The notes below the pieces were generated by a model, which ran no database searches, was not told the DNA's origin, and was given only the letters and a program-made list of their open reading frames with translations. Shown here one piece after another: positions 16,977 through 25,946 of a stretch of 64,000 bases of DNA. Numbering within the stretch: position 1 is the first letter of the stretch; every line of letters begins with the position of its first letter. A program made the translations under genes and the position numbers. Source of the stretch: CAMAVH01 sp046297835 (GTDB lineage: Bacteria; Pseudomonadota; Alphaproteobacteria; SMXQ01); contig JBKBHI010000008.1 in assembly GCA_046297835.1 (NCBI GenBank), positions 1-64,000 on the forward strand. Direction: 5' to 3'.

Positions 16977-17861
16977 TTAGACGTCGTGGCGTTTTATCAT
17001 CTCGCGCAGGTGATCAGCCGCAGCGCTGCCCTTCAGCGCCCGCTTCCACATCTGGTCGACCGCCTTGTGATGCAGCGACAGGGCTTCCGGCGCCGAAGTG
17101 ATCATGGCGACGCCGACCCGCACGTTGGGCTGTTCGCCGAGGCGGAACGGGCTGACCGTCAGCACCTGGCGGTCGGGCTGGCGGAATATCTGAAAGCCCG
17201 TGTGCGGCAAGGTGTCGGGCACGATGCCGATCTGCACGCCGATCGGCTCGCTTTCGACCAGTTGGGCAAAATGATCGACCTCAGCGCGCGCCAGCTCGCG
17301 GCGCTCGCGCTGCGTCTTCGCCGGCAAATCAAGCCGGCCCACCAGGCCATTGCGCAGGAAACGGTCGACTTCCGACGCGGCGATCAGATTGACGACGCCG
17401 GGCTGACGCCGGCGGTAGCTCTCGCGCCGCTGCCCCAGGATGTTCATGATCTCGCCGACTTCGGTCAGGGCGCGGGCGCGATCCTCGAGATTCTCGGGGA
17501 TGCTCTCCTCCAGCACCTTGGCGAGGGTAGCGACGAATTTATCGGAACCGAGCAGCGACGAGATCGGGCCGGCGAGCACGACGATATGTTCGGCGTTCTC
17601 CTCGATCTGGCGCATGCGCTCGAAATAGCTGACGGCGGACGCGACATATTCGACGCCGACGCCGAGCAGCGTCGGCACCGAGACGTTGAGCATCTCGGCG
17701 AGTTTTTCCAGCGTGTCGATCTTGGCCAGTTCGCCCTTCTCGAAGCGGTAGAGCGCCGTGCGCGAGATGCCGATGCGCCGCGCGATCTCCTCGGCCGAAA
17801 GGCCGGAGCCGAGGCGGAACGCCTTGAGGCGGTTGCCAATGTCGTCGAAACGGATAGCCAT
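16977..17861 (-). CDS. XRE-family transcriptional regulator with long C-terminal domain
   Basis: A 294-residue regulator. An N-terminal XRE helix-turn-helix (about 8-62) shows IGNRLKAFRLGSGLSAEEIARRIGI-type spacing with SRTALYRFEKGEL and a LEKLAEMLNVS third helix. The remaining 230 residues contain no metal or cofactor motif I can identify; they may bind an effector. It is encoded just upstream of the pyrC operon in the same direction, with the 41-bp dyad between them, and so is the best candidate for its regulator. Upstream it faces the ubiD terminator, so it has its own promoter. Confidence 0.88.
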   Translation of the reverse strand: MAIRFDDIGNRLKAFRLGSGLSAEEIARRIGISRTALYRFEKGELAKIDTLEKLAEMLNVSVPTLLGVGVEYVASAVSYFERMRQIEENAEHIVVLAGPISSLLGSDKFVATLAKVLEESIPENLEDRARALTEVGEIMNILGQRRESYRRRQPGVVNLIAASEVDRFLRNGLVGRLDLPAKTQRERRELARAEVDHFAQLVESEPIGVQIGIVPDTLPHTGFQIFRQPDRQVLTVSPFRLGEQPNVRVGVAMITSAPEALSLHHKAVDQMWKRALKGSAAADHLREMIKRHDV

Positions 17862-18023
17862 GCCGCCGGGCGCTCCTCATAAGCGAAACGGAATACTGAA
17901 AATGGCCCGGTCGGGCCGTTTTTGGGACGACGGACGATAACCCGCGACGAAACGCGTTTCGCGGGAAAAATCGGCATCAATCGGGAAAGTTTCTGTGGAT
18001 AGCGTGGATAAGGACGAATCCGC

Positions 18024-18063
18024 GCAAAAACGGCAACGGCCGGCTCCATAAAGAGCCGGCCGT
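18024..18063 (-). terminator. Terminator of the UbiD-type gene
   Basis: ACGGCCGGCTC (18036-18046) pairs with GAGCCGGCCGT (18053-18063) around a 6-base loop. On the minus strand it is followed by TGCCGTTTTTG. It lies 42 bases beyond the stop of the UbiD-type gene. Confidence 0.8.
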
Positions 18064-18104
18064 CACGAGAGCGATATGCGGGACGGTTCTACGTCCCATG
18101 CTTT

Positions 18105-19559
18105 TTAGGTCTTGGGCAGCACGTCCTTGAACTTGGCGAAGATGCGCTCGTCGAGCGGTTTGCTCGAACGCACCGTCGGCGGGAAGGTGTCCTTACGCAG
18201 CCACGGGATCGTCGCGTCGATGACGACGCGCGAATTGTAGGCGTGCGAGCCTTCCGGGTAGCTCATCGGATCGAGGTGCGTGGACCAGCAATTGTCGAGG
18301 ATGGTGATGTCCTCTTTCGGGTTCATGCGGGTGCAGAGCGCCCACACCACCTCGTTCATCTCCGCCGGGTTCACGTCGTCGTCGACCACGATGACGACGC
18401 GGTTGGCGTAAGCGCCGGCATGGCATTGCGACGCGATCAGGCCGGCCTGCTTGGAATGGCCGCCGTACATCTGGCGGATCGACACGGTGAGCCACAGGCG
18501 GCTGCCGCCGGCCTCATGGGCCCACACGCCGGTCACGCCGGGGATGCCCGCCGCTTCGATCTGGTGCCACACCACGCCGCAACGGTAGGTGCCGCGATAG
18601 AAAGTGTCGTCGTTCGGCGGCACGGCGGGAATCGCGCCGAGCAGGATCGGATCGTTGCGGTGGAAGAAGCTCTCGATGCGGATCACCGGCTCCTTCTTCA
18701 TGCCGCCGGCGTAATAGCCGGTCCATTCGCCGAGCGGGCCTTCGTCGATCACGTCGCCGGGATGGATGAAGCCTTCGAAAGCGATCTCGGCATGGGCCGG
18801 GATCGGCAGGCCGGTCTTCGGCCCCTTGATGATCTCGACCGCTTCGCCGATCAGGCCGCCGGCGGCGTCATACTCGTTCTTGCCGTAGGGCACTTCGAGG
18901 CCGGCGACCATGAACAAAGCCGGATGCATGCCGCAAACCACGGCGATCGGCACCGGCTTGCCGGCGTCGAGATAGCGCTTCTTGATGATGTCGCCGTGCT
19001 TGCCCTTCGAGGTCATCAGGGTCGCGACCTTCTTGTCGTGGACCTGCACGCGATAGGCGCCGTAGTTGATCCAGCCCGACTCGGGATCCTTCATGATCAC
19101 CATGCAGCCGGTGCCGATGTAATAGCCGCCGTCGCCCTCGTGCCAGCGCGGCGTCGGGATTTTCAGCAGGTCGATGTCGTCGCCGTAGAACTCGTTTTCG
19201 AGCAGCGAGCCGGTGTTGACCTCGCGCGGCGCGATGGTCTTGGCGTTGCGGAAATTGTCGCGCCAGTAGCGCACCAGATCGATCTCGCTCGATTCGGGCG
19301 GCAGGCCGAGCGTGCGGATGATGCGCTTGGCCGAGGTCAGCACGTTGGCGCAGACGCGGAAGCCCGGCTGATAGCCCGGCACGTTGTCGAACAGCAGTGT
19401 AGGGCGGCCCATCTTGCGCTGATAGACGTCGAGGATGCCGCCGATCTCCTCCTCGCGGTCCGCGCCGCTGACATGCTGGAGATCGCCCGCCGCTTCGCAT
19501 TCCGCGAGCCAGGCGCGCAAATCCTGTTTCGAACTGTTCGTCGCCACCTTGGTCGCCAT
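18105..19559 (-). CDS. UbiD-family (de)carboxylase
   Basis: A 484-residue member of the UbiD/Fdc1 family, which uses prenylated FMN to decarboxylate or carboxylate unsaturated or aromatic acids. The family core is visible: GMHPALFMVAGLEVPYG, the Glu-bearing IPAHAEIAFEGFIHPGD and DEGPLGEWTGYY, and the late VDDDVNPAEMNEVVWAL. ATG 19559 has GAGG six bases upstream; an upstream in-frame start at 19637 would run through a hairpin. No UbiX for the cofactor is in the window. It follows a TctC protein gene (19684), which is separated from it by a terminator. Confidence 0.92.
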   Translation of the reverse strand: MATKVATNSSKQDLRAWLAECEAAGDLQHVSGADREEEIGGILDVYQRKMGRPTLLFDNVPGYQPGFRVCANVLTSAKRIIRTLGLPPESSEIDLVRYWRDNFRNAKTIAPREVNTGSLLENEFYGDDIDLLKIPTPRWHEGDGGYYIGTGCMVIMKDPESGWINYGAYRVQVHDKKVATLMTSKGKHGDIIKKRYLDAGKPVPIAVVCGMHPALFMVAGLEVPYGKNEYDAAGGLIGEAVEIIKGPKTGLPIPAHAEIAFEGFIHPGDVIDEGPLGEWTGYYAGGMKKEPVIRIESFFHRNDPILLGAIPAVPPNDDTFYRGTYRCGVVWHQIEAAGIPGVTGVWAHEAGGSRLWLTVSIRQMYGGHSKQAGLIASQCHAGAYANRVVIVVDDDVNPAEMNEVVWALCTRMNPKEDITILDNCWSTHLDPMSYPEGSHAYNSRVVIDATIPWLRKDTFPPTVRSSKPLDERIFAKFKDVLPKT

Positions 19560-19593
19560 ATTGTCCTCGATCTCTGCGGGCGGAATGGAAGGC

Positions 19594-19617
19594 AGGACGG
19601 TAAAACCCGACCGTCCC
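19594..19617. other. Short inverted repeat in the ubiD-type leader
   Basis: GGACGG at 19594-19599 and CCGTCC at 19612-19617 form a small hairpin 35 bases upstream of the UbiD-type ATG. It is too weak for a confident terminator; it may be part of a leader or operator. Confidence 0.3.
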
Positions 19618-19633
19618 AATTTCAATACAAAAT

Positions 19634-19676
19634 GCAAAAAATAGAACAGCGGGCGAGAGGGTTCCCCTCGCCCGCC
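19634..19676 (-). terminator. Terminator of the TctC gene at 19684
   Basis: GCGGGCGAG (19649-19657) pairs with CTCGCCCGC (19667-19675). On the minus strand the stem runs into TGTTCTATTTTTTG. It sits eight bases after the TctC stop codon. Confidence 0.8.
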
Positions 19677-19683
19677 GTAGAGC

Positions 19684-20730
19684 TTACCAGCCGAGAATGG
19701 CTTTGGTCTTGGCGAACACCGGCTGCGGGATTTTCGCCGCGTCCTGCACCAAAGCGTCGAGCTGCGCGCCGGTGCGCAGGCGCACGTCGAACTGCGCCTT
19801 CTGCATGTCGGCGATGAAGGCCGCGTCCTTGGCTGTCGCCTCGTAGGCGGCGCGCAAGGCGGCGACGCGGTCGGCCGGCACGCCCGGCGCGACCCAATGG
19901 TTGTAGCCGACAGCGACCGGCATCGAGACCAGCGCCGCGATCTGCTTGGCCTCCTCGGTGGTGGCGAGGTCGGTGAGCAGCGGCACGTTCGGCAGGTCGG
20001 GCTCCTTCTCGGTGCCGACCTGAGCGAGAATCGCGACCTTGCCGCTTTTCACCCACTCGGCCTTCTGGCTCATCAGGCTGGCGTAGGAGCCGCCGCCGCG
20101 GCCGTGCAGCTCGCCGCGCTCGACCGCGAGATAGGTTTCGTTGGTGCCGGCGTAGCCGTTGATGATCTTGAATTTGGTGCCGGCGATAGAGTTCAGCATG
20201 TTGGCGTAGATGTTGGCGTCGGAAATCACGCCGCTGCCGCCCATCAGCACTTCCTTGGTCTTGGCGTCGGCGATGGTCTTGACGCCGCTGGTCTCGACCC
20301 AAGCGAAGGCGACGTTATTCGACGAGCTGATCGAGCCGATCCATTGGAACTTCGCCGGATCGTATTGCGCGCCCTCGCCGCCGAGCAGCTGATACATCGC
20401 CGCGAACTGGTTGACGGCGGCGATGTTCGTGCCGTCCTTCGGCGCGACCGCATAGACATGGTTCGCCGCCTTGACGCCGCCGGCCCCGACCATGTTCTGC
20501 ACGATCATCGACGGCTTGCCGGCCAGCTTGTCTGGCATGTGCTTGGCGACGATGCGGGTGATCACGTCGTAGCCGCCGCCGGCGCCGAAGCCGACGATCA
20601 GGTTGACGGTCTTGCCCTTGTAGAAATCGGCGGCGGATTGCGCGCCCGCCGGGGCGGCGACGAAAGCCGCGCCGACGACGGCGGCGGACACCAGGCGCTT
20701 CAAGGATCGGGACGTCATGGGATGCGTCAT
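19684..20730 (-). CDS. Tripartite tricarboxylate transporter-type solute-binding protein (TctC/Bug)
   Basis: A 348-residue periplasmic binding protein with a Sec signal (about 1-31, ending PAGAQS). The mature start is ADFYKGKTVNLIVGFGAGGGYD, typical of TctC/Bug proteins, followed by GKPSMIVQNMVGAGG and VAPKDGTNIAAV. Such proteins bind carboxylic acids for TctAB permeases or for sensing. No tctA or tctB lies in the window, so it is an orphan. ATG 20730 fits AGAGGAG upstream; the GTG at 20742 overlaps that site. It is flanked by a UbiD-type decarboxylase and a 329-residue protein, all on the minus strand. Confidence 0.88.
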   Translation of the reverse strand: MTHPMTSRSLKRLVSAAVVGAAFVAAPAGAQSAADFYKGKTVNLIVGFGAGGGYDVITRIVAKHMPDKLAGKPSMIVQNMVGAGGVKAANHVYAVAPKDGTNIAAVNQFAAMYQLLGGEGAQYDPAKFQWIGSISSSNNVAFAWVETSGVKTIADAKTKEVLMGGSGVISDANIYANMLNSIAGTKFKIINGYAGTNETYLAVERGELHGRGGGSYASLMSQKAEWVKSGKVAILAQVGTEKEPDLPNVPLLTDLATTEEAKQIAALVSMPVAVGYNHWVAPGVPADRVAALRAAYEATAKDAAFIADMQKAQFDVRLRTGAQLDALVQDAAKIPQPVFAKTKAILGW

Positions 20731-20838
20731 GGGATGCGGCACTCCTCTCGATAATGATGAAGAACGACGGTTCGCCTGCCTGCCGAAGCGGGCGGGCGAA
20801 TCGCTCCGCCGCGCCGCCTCTCCTTTTTCGCCGCGCGA

Positions 20839-21828
20839 TCAGACGCGGAAGATGTGGCCGCGCTTGCGGCCTTGATCGACTTTGAGGAACAGATCGTCCA
20901 GCGAATGCTGCTTCGAGCTGATGCCCTGCTCGAAGGAGTATTTCGCCAGAAGGTTGAGCTGCTTCTCGTTCTTCTCGGTCATGCCGTATTCGAACGGATC
21001 GGAGCCGAGCACCTCCTCCTGCTCCTCCCACGCCTCGCGATACCAGGCGAGCGGCGCGACGCGCGGATTCTCCATGCGCTTCATGCCCATGGCCTTCGCC
21101 TCGTTGAAGGCATGGAACAGGTTGATCGGCACCCAAGGATGCTGGTCGACGATCTCCTGCTTGATGCCGACGGCGTGCATGATCGGGAAAATGCCGGTGC
21201 GCTGATAGAACGCCTTCTCCTCGGCCTTATAGTCGGGGAACAGGCGGCCGACGTTGGGATCCTTGTCGAGCATCGGCTGGATCAGGTCGGGATGCAGCAG
21301 CGCGTCGAGTTCGCCCTTGGACAGCATTTCCTCCACGCCGCGGTCGTTCGGCAGCTTGGTCAGCTTGAGGCCCGGCGGCGGCACGAAGGGCACGCTTTCG
21401 TCGAGCTCGGAATACCAGTCGATCGAGCGGTGCGGCACGCCATATTCCGATTCGAGGATGCCGCGCAGCCACAGGATCGCGCTCGCCTGATATTGCTTCA
21501 CGCCGATCTTCTTGCCGATCAGGTCAGTGGGCTTAGTGATGCCCTTCTTCGTGTTGATGAAGATGAAGCCGTGGCGGAAGCGGCGATGCGGAAAGACCGG
21601 AATGGCCGCGAACGGCTGGCCCTTGTCGCGCGACGCCATGTAGGACGAGCAGGAGATTTCCGCGACGTCGAAATCCTGGTTGCGCAGGAAGCGCCAATGG
21701 CGCGTCGTCGAATCCATCTTGCTGACGACGGTGAGGTCGATGCCGTCGGCCTTGACGCGGCCGTCGATCAGCGGCCGGGTGATCTCGTAATCGCCGACGG
21801 CGAGCGTGAGCTGCAAATTCTTGGACAT
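20839..21828 (-). CDS. 4,5-dihydroxyphthalate decarboxylase-like / NMT1-like protein, copy 3
   Basis: A third 329-residue member, beginning MSKNLQLTLAVGDYEITRPL, without a signal peptide. It keeps the RFRHGFIFIN and LIGKKIGVKQYQ segments and the GIFPIMHAVGIKQEIVDQHPW block, as in the copies at 1479 and 10122. The TctC gene starts 109 bases downstream in the same direction, so the two may be co-transcribed. A 402-base leader lies upstream. Given a UbiD-type decarboxylase two genes away, it may act in the same ring-acid route; a binding role is the alternative. Confidence 0.75.
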   Translation of the reverse strand: MSKNLQLTLAVGDYEITRPLIDGRVKADGIDLTVVSKMDSTTRHWRFLRNQDFDVAEISCSSYMASRDKGQPFAAIPVFPHRRFRHGFIFINTKKGITKPTDLIGKKIGVKQYQASAILWLRGILESEYGVPHRSIDWYSELDESVPFVPPPGLKLTKLPNDRGVEEMLSKGELDALLHPDLIQPMLDKDPNVGRLFPDYKAEEKAFYQRTGIFPIMHAVGIKQEIVDQHPWVPINLFHAFNEAKAMGMKRMENPRVAPLAWYREAWEEQEEVLGSDPFEYGMTEKNEKQLNLLAKYSFEQGISSKQHSLDDLFLKVDQGRKRGHIFRV

Positions 21829-22230
21829 ATGTTCGTTCCCCAATGACGCAGTAGCTCCGCGGATAGCGCCGCGCGGACCAGGCAAAGCCTAGTTGGGGCC
21901 CGACCTCGCCCGGCCCGCGCAGCCAGGCGCGCGCGGACGCGCCTGTTCTCGAACTCCTGTCCGGCATGCAGCTCGCGACAGCGCGAATGCCGGACGCTTT
22001 TCAATTTCCATGCCGACCGGCGGGGCATGACATGTCATCGGCGTCATCAAGTTTTTTCTGACGGATTTCAGATGCTTGATGAAGCGATGGCGACGCGTTT
22101 CAGCCCCCTGCAGGCTGTAAGAAAACTGTATCTTGTCTCTTTTTTTGAACGCCAGAGTGAAAACTGGCGCTTTCATAAGCAACTGATTTTAACCAGCGGC
22201 ACGCGGACGCATGCGCTGCGAAACGAATTT
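21829..22230. other. 402-base intergenic region upstream of the 329-aa gene
   Basis: No credible coding frame. Its distinct part is AT-richer, 22120-22170. It contains ACTGTATC at 22125-22132, a run CTCTTTTTTTGAAC ending at 22150, and a hairpin CGCCAG...CTGGCG (22150-22169). ACTGTATC and the TCAAAAAA-GAGA element (minus strand) recur in the 41-bp site at 25947-25987. I read it as a promoter/operator region for the gene at 21828. The rest of the stretch shows nothing I can name. Confidence 0.4.
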
Positions 22231-24585
22231 CTAGGACAGCAGCGCCTTCATGCGCTGCGGCGACACCGGCAATTGCCGGATCGCGCCTGGCGTGCCGAGC
22301 GCGTCGTCGAGCGCGCTGGCGATGGCCGCGCCGACGCCGTTGATGCCGCCCTCGCCCGCGCCCTTGATGCCGAGCGGATTCATCGGCGACGGCGCATCCT
22401 CGGTCAGCAGCACGTCGATCGGGGGCACTTCGCCGAGGGTCGGCAGCAGATAGTCGGCGAAGGTGACGGCGAGCGGCTCGCCGGTCTCGCTATAGGCGAA
22501 CTCCTCGTAGAGCGCGCCGCCGAGCCCCTGCACCGCGCCGCCGACGAGCTGGCCTTCGACCAGCATCGGATTGACCGCGCGGCCGATGTCGTAGGCGATG
22601 AGGAAGCTCTCGCAGACGCTCTGGCCCGTCTGCTTGTCGACGCGCGCCTGAGCGAAATGGATGCCGTAAGGGAATACGGTGTGGTCGGTGTTGAACCAGG
22701 CTTCGACGGCGAGATGCGGATCGCGGCCGTTGAGCAGTTTCGCGCCTGGCGCGAGCTTCTTGGCGAGATCGGCGAGGCTCAAGGTCGGCCCGCCGGCCGG
22801 CGCGCCCTTCTTGACGATGACGCCGTCGACGATATCCAGCTCGGCGGCCGGCAATTGCAGCAATTCGGCGCCGAATTCGAGCGCCTTGGCGCGCAATTTG
22901 AGCGCCGTCTCGTTGACGGCGCCGCCGGTCAGCACGGTGGCGCGCGCGGCGTGCGCGCCGATGCCCTGAGCGATACGGTCGGTCTGACCGTGGATCACGG
23001 TGATGCGCTTGTAATCGATGCCGAGCGCCTCGGCGGCGATCTGCGCCATGCTCGTCTCGAAGCCCTGGCCGAGCGACGCGCCACCGGTGACGAGCTCGAC
23101 GTCGCCGTTGGCGTCGACCGACATTTTCGCGCCGTCGGACGGGCCGCGGCCGCTCTCCTCGATGAAGATGGCGATGCCGAGGCCGACATGCTCGCCCTTG
23201 GCGCGGCGCGCGGCGCATTCTTTCGCGCGCTCTTCCCACCGGAAGGCCTTGAGGCCCTTGTCGAGCAGCAGCTCGTAATCGCCCGAATCGTAGAGCAACT
23301 CCTCGACGCCCTGCTCCTCGAACTCGATGAGGTACGGCATCTGGTCCTTGCGGATCAGGTTGCGCCGGCGAATCTCGACGCGGTCGATGCCCATCTTGTC
23401 GGCCAGCGCGTCCACCAGCCGCTCGCGCACATAGGTGCTCTCGTAGCGGCCCGGCGCGCGATAGGTGGCGCACGGCGTCTTGTTGGTCAGGCGATAGTGC
23501 GCGACGCCGCGATAGGCGGGGATGTCGTAGCCGCCGGTCATCATGCAGAGCGTGCGGTTGGCGACGTTCGCGCCGTGGGTGCGGACGTAAGCGCCTTGGT
23601 CGTGGAAAATCTCGTCTTCCAGCCCGAGTATGCGGCCATCCTTGTCGGCGGCGATGCGGCACTTGTGGCGCTGCTCGCGGCCCTGGTTGGCGCACATCAG
23701 ATGCTCGCGGCGGTCCTCGATCCATTTGACCGGGCGGCCGAGCCGCATGGCCGCGACCAGCACCAGAACGTCTTCCGGATAAAGCTCGCCGCGAATGCCG
23801 AAGCCGCCGCCGACATGGCTTTCGTGCACGTGCAGGCCCTTGGGCGCGCGGCCGAGCATCTTGACCAGCGTCTCGCGGTTGCGATGCGGCACCTTGGCCG
23901 CGCCGTGCAGCTCCAGAATGTCCTTAGCCGCGTCGTAATAGCCGAGCGCGCCGCGCGTCTCCATCGGCACGCCGGAATGGCGACCAGTGAACAGGTCGAG
24001 CTCGACGACGGTGTGCGCCTTCTTGAACGCCGCCTCGATGTCGCCGAAGGAATGTTTTAGGAGCGCGCCTTCGGTGCTACGGCCCGGCTCGAACTCCAGC
24101 GGCGCGTCCCATGCATTGACGACGACCGGCAGCTCCTCCATCTCGACTTCGACCAGCTCGGCGGCGTCTTCCGCCACGTAAGGGTCTTCGGCGAAGACGG
24201 CGGCGACGGGGTCGCCGACATAGCGCGCGCGGCCTTTGGCAAGCACCGGCTGGCGGTAAGGCTTGAGAATCTCGGCGCCGCGGTCGGCGCGGAAATCGAC
24301 CGGCCCGAGCTCCTTGATATCGTCGTTGGTCCAGACCGCGACGACGCCCGGCAATTTCAGGGCTTCGCTCGCGTCGATCTTCTTGATGACGCCGTTCGGC
24401 ATGGCCGAGCGCACCATGCGCATGTGCAGCTGGCGCGGGAAATTGATGTCGCCGGCATAGCGCCCGCGCCCGGTGACGAGCGGCGGATCCTCCAGGCGCG
24501 TCGCGCGCTTGCCGAGGATGGTGCGCTCCTCGGTGGTCGGGGGCGTCGGATAGGTCTTGGCGCCCGCGAAATGGTCGTGACTCAC
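22231..24585 (-). CDS. Mo hydroxylase large subunit (CoxL/XdhA type), operon 2
   Basis: A 784-residue molybdopterin-binding catalytic subunit. It shows TRLEDPPLVTGRGRYAGD at the N-terminus, SHVGGGFGIRGELYPED in the middle, the active-site loop ATYRAPGRYESTYVRERLVD, and the C-terminal KGAGEGG with the catalytic Glu. The loop is not the CO dehydrogenase AYRCSFR. The GTG start at 24585 overlaps the TGA of the 2Fe-2S gene. It ends the operon FAD-2Fe2S-Mo. It is only moderately like the operon 1 enzyme, so the two probably act on different substrates. Confidence 0.92.
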   Translation of the reverse strand: MSHDHFAGAKTYPTPPTTEERTILGKRATRLEDPPLVTGRGRYAGDINFPRQLHMRMVRSAMPNGVIKKIDASEALKLPGVVAVWTNDDIKELGPVDFRADRGAEILKPYRQPVLAKGRARYVGDPVAAVFAEDPYVAEDAAELVEVEMEELPVVVNAWDAPLEFEPGRSTEGALLKHSFGDIEAAFKKAHTVVELDLFTGRHSGVPMETRGALGYYDAAKDILELHGAAKVPHRNRETLVKMLGRAPKGLHVHESHVGGGFGIRGELYPEDVLVLVAAMRLGRPVKWIEDRREHLMCANQGREQRHKCRIAADKDGRILGLEDEIFHDQGAYVRTHGANVANRTLCMMTGGYDIPAYRGVAHYRLTNKTPCATYRAPGRYESTYVRERLVDALADKMGIDRVEIRRRNLIRKDQMPYLIEFEEQGVEELLYDSGDYELLLDKGLKAFRWEERAKECAARRAKGEHVGLGIAIFIEESGRGPSDGAKMSVDANGDVELVTGGASLGQGFETSMAQIAAEALGIDYKRITVIHGQTDRIAQGIGAHAARATVLTGGAVNETALKLRAKALEFGAELLQLPAAELDIVDGVIVKKGAPAGGPTLSLADLAKKLAPGAKLLNGRDPHLAVEAWFNTDHTVFPYGIHFAQARVDKQTGQSVCESFLIAYDIGRAVNPMLVEGQLVGGAVQGLGGALYEEFAYSETGEPLAVTFADYLLPTLGEVPPIDVLLTEDAPSPMNPLGIKGAGEGGINGVGAAIASALDDALGTPGAIRQLPVSPQRMKALLS

Positions 24586-25067
24586 GGCTTGGCGCCCCGC
24601 ATCTCGTCGCGCGCCTGCTTCACCGCCTTGATGATGTTCTGATAGCCCGTGCAGCGGCAGAGATTGGAGGCGAGCGCATCGAGCAGGTCCTCGTCGGCGA
24701 TGTCCGGCCGCTTCTCCAGCACGGAGGTCGCGAGCATCAAGAAGCCCGGCGTGCAGAAGCCGCATTGCAAGCCGTGATTGTCGATGAAGGCGCGCTGCAA
24801 CGGATGCAGCTCCTCGCCCTTGGCCAAGCCTTCGACGGTGCGGATGTCGCGACCGTCGGCCTGCACCGCGAACATCAGGCAGGAGCGCGTCGGCTCGCCG
24901 TCGACGATGATCGTGCAGGAGCCGCAGACGCCGTGCTCGCAGCCGATGTGAGTGCCGGTCTTGCCGCAATCGTCGCGGATCGTATCGGCCAGGGTGCGGC
25001 GCGGCTCGACGGAGACGCGATGGCTCTCGCCGTTGATTTTCAGGGTGATCGAAACAAGATCGCTCAT
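24582..25067 (-). CDS. Mo hydroxylase 2Fe-2S subunit (CoxS/XdhC type), operon 2
   Basis: A 161-residue iron-sulfur subunit. The first cluster is in THIGCEHGVCGSCTIIVDG with PTRSCLMFAVQ; the second is in GLQCGFCTPGFL and NLCRCTGYQNI. The gene overlaps the FAD gene at its start by four bases and the large-subunit gene at its end. It links the molybdenum site to FAD in the cytoplasmic heterotrimer (or its dimer). Confidence 0.95.
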   Translation of the reverse strand: MSDLVSITLKINGESHRVSVEPRRTLADTIRDDCGKTGTHIGCEHGVCGSCTIIVDGEPTRSCLMFAVQADGRDIRTVEGLAKGEELHPLQRAFIDNHGLQCGFCTPGFLMLATSVLEKRPDIADEDLLDALASNLCRCTGYQNIIKAVKQARDEMRGAKP

Positions 25068-25924
25068 GCGGCGGCTCTCTCCAGCGCGCGGATCACGACG
25101 GTGGCCGCGAGATCGCGGCGGTAGGACGCCGGGGTCTGCGTGTCCTCGATGGGGTCGACGACGGCGGACGCGGCCTTGCCGGCCGCTGCGAAAACGGCCG
25201 CGCCTGGGGCTTGGCCGTTGAGCGCCGCCTCAGCTTCCGCGACGCGGCGCGGATGATCTTCGATGCCGCCGAGGCCGACGCGGGCGTCGGCGATCTTACC
25301 GCCGTCGAGACGGTAGGCGACCAGCGCCGCGCCGAGCGCGAAATCGCCGGCGCGGCGGCTGAATTCGTAGAAGCCATGCTTGGTGCCGTCCGGCAGGAGC
25401 GGCAGGCGGACCTCGGCGAGCAGTTCCTCGGGCGCGAGCGCCGTGGTCATGATGCCCTGGAAGTAGTCGGCGGCCTTGATCCGGCGCGCGCCGGCAGCGC
25501 TTTTCGCGACCATCTCGGCACCGAGCGTGACCGCGGTGAGGCACCATTCGGAGGCCGGATCGGCGTTGGCCAAGCTGCCGCACATGGTGCCGCGCGTGCG
25601 GATCGGCAGATGGGCGATGTTATGGACGACATCGGCGAGCAGCCGGCCGAGGACGCCGAATTTCGGATCGGCGTCATGGAAGGCGGCATGGCGCACCGTC
25701 GCGCCGACCGAGAGCGCGTCGCCGTCGATCGCCAAGCGGTCGAGGCCGGCGACATTGTTGATGTCCACGAGATGCGTGGGCCGCGCCAGGCGGAAGGCCA
25801 TGGTCGGCACCAGGCTTTGCCCGCCGGCCAGCACGCGGCCGTCCTGCGGCGCGACCTCGGCGAGCAGCGCCAGCGCTTCCTCGAGCGTGCGCGGCGCGTG
25901 ATAGGCGAATGCGGCGGGTTTCAT
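25064..25924 (-). CDS. Mo hydroxylase FAD subunit (CoxM/XdhB type), operon 2
   Basis: A 286-residue FAD subunit with AGGQSLVPTMAFR and TMCGSLANADPASEW, the two FAD pyrophosphate loops; the usual TIGGS reads TMCGS. ATG 25924 is served by GGAG immediately upstream. It is the first gene of the operon and its stop overlaps the 2Fe-2S start. The 41-bp dyad at 25947-25987 lies 23 bases upstream of the start, a repressor-like position. Confidence 0.93.
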   Translation of the reverse strand: MKPAAFAYHAPRTLEEALALLAEVAPQDGRVLAGGQSLVPTMAFRLARPTHLVDINNVAGLDRLAIDGDALSVGATVRHAAFHDADPKFGVLGRLLADVVHNIAHLPIRTRGTMCGSLANADPASEWCLTAVTLGAEMVAKSAAGARRIKAADYFQGIMTTALAPEELLAEVRLPLLPDGTKHGFYEFSRRAGDFALGAALVAYRLDGGKIADARVGLGGIEDHPRRVAEAEAALNGQAPGAAVFAAAGKAASAVVDPIEDTQTPASYRRDLAATVVIRALERAAA

Positions 25925-25946
25925 GATCTCCGGCTTATCCGCACGA

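Noticed and set aside
17902..17925. GGCCCG/CGGGCC hairpin followed by GTTTTT just upstream of the XRE gene
   Set aside because: It looks like a terminator on the plus strand, but no gene reads into it from that side; the gene on the other strand starts 40 bases away. Left unassigned.
22150..22169. CGCCAG/CTGGCG hairpin as terminator of the Mo hydroxylase operon 2
   Set aside because: On the minus strand it is followed by A-rich, not T-rich sequence, so intrinsic termination is not supported.
22027..24060. Long plus-strand frame across the Mo hydroxylase large-subunit gene
   Set aside because: It is the antisense shadow of a clear CoxL-type gene and has no ribosome-binding site.
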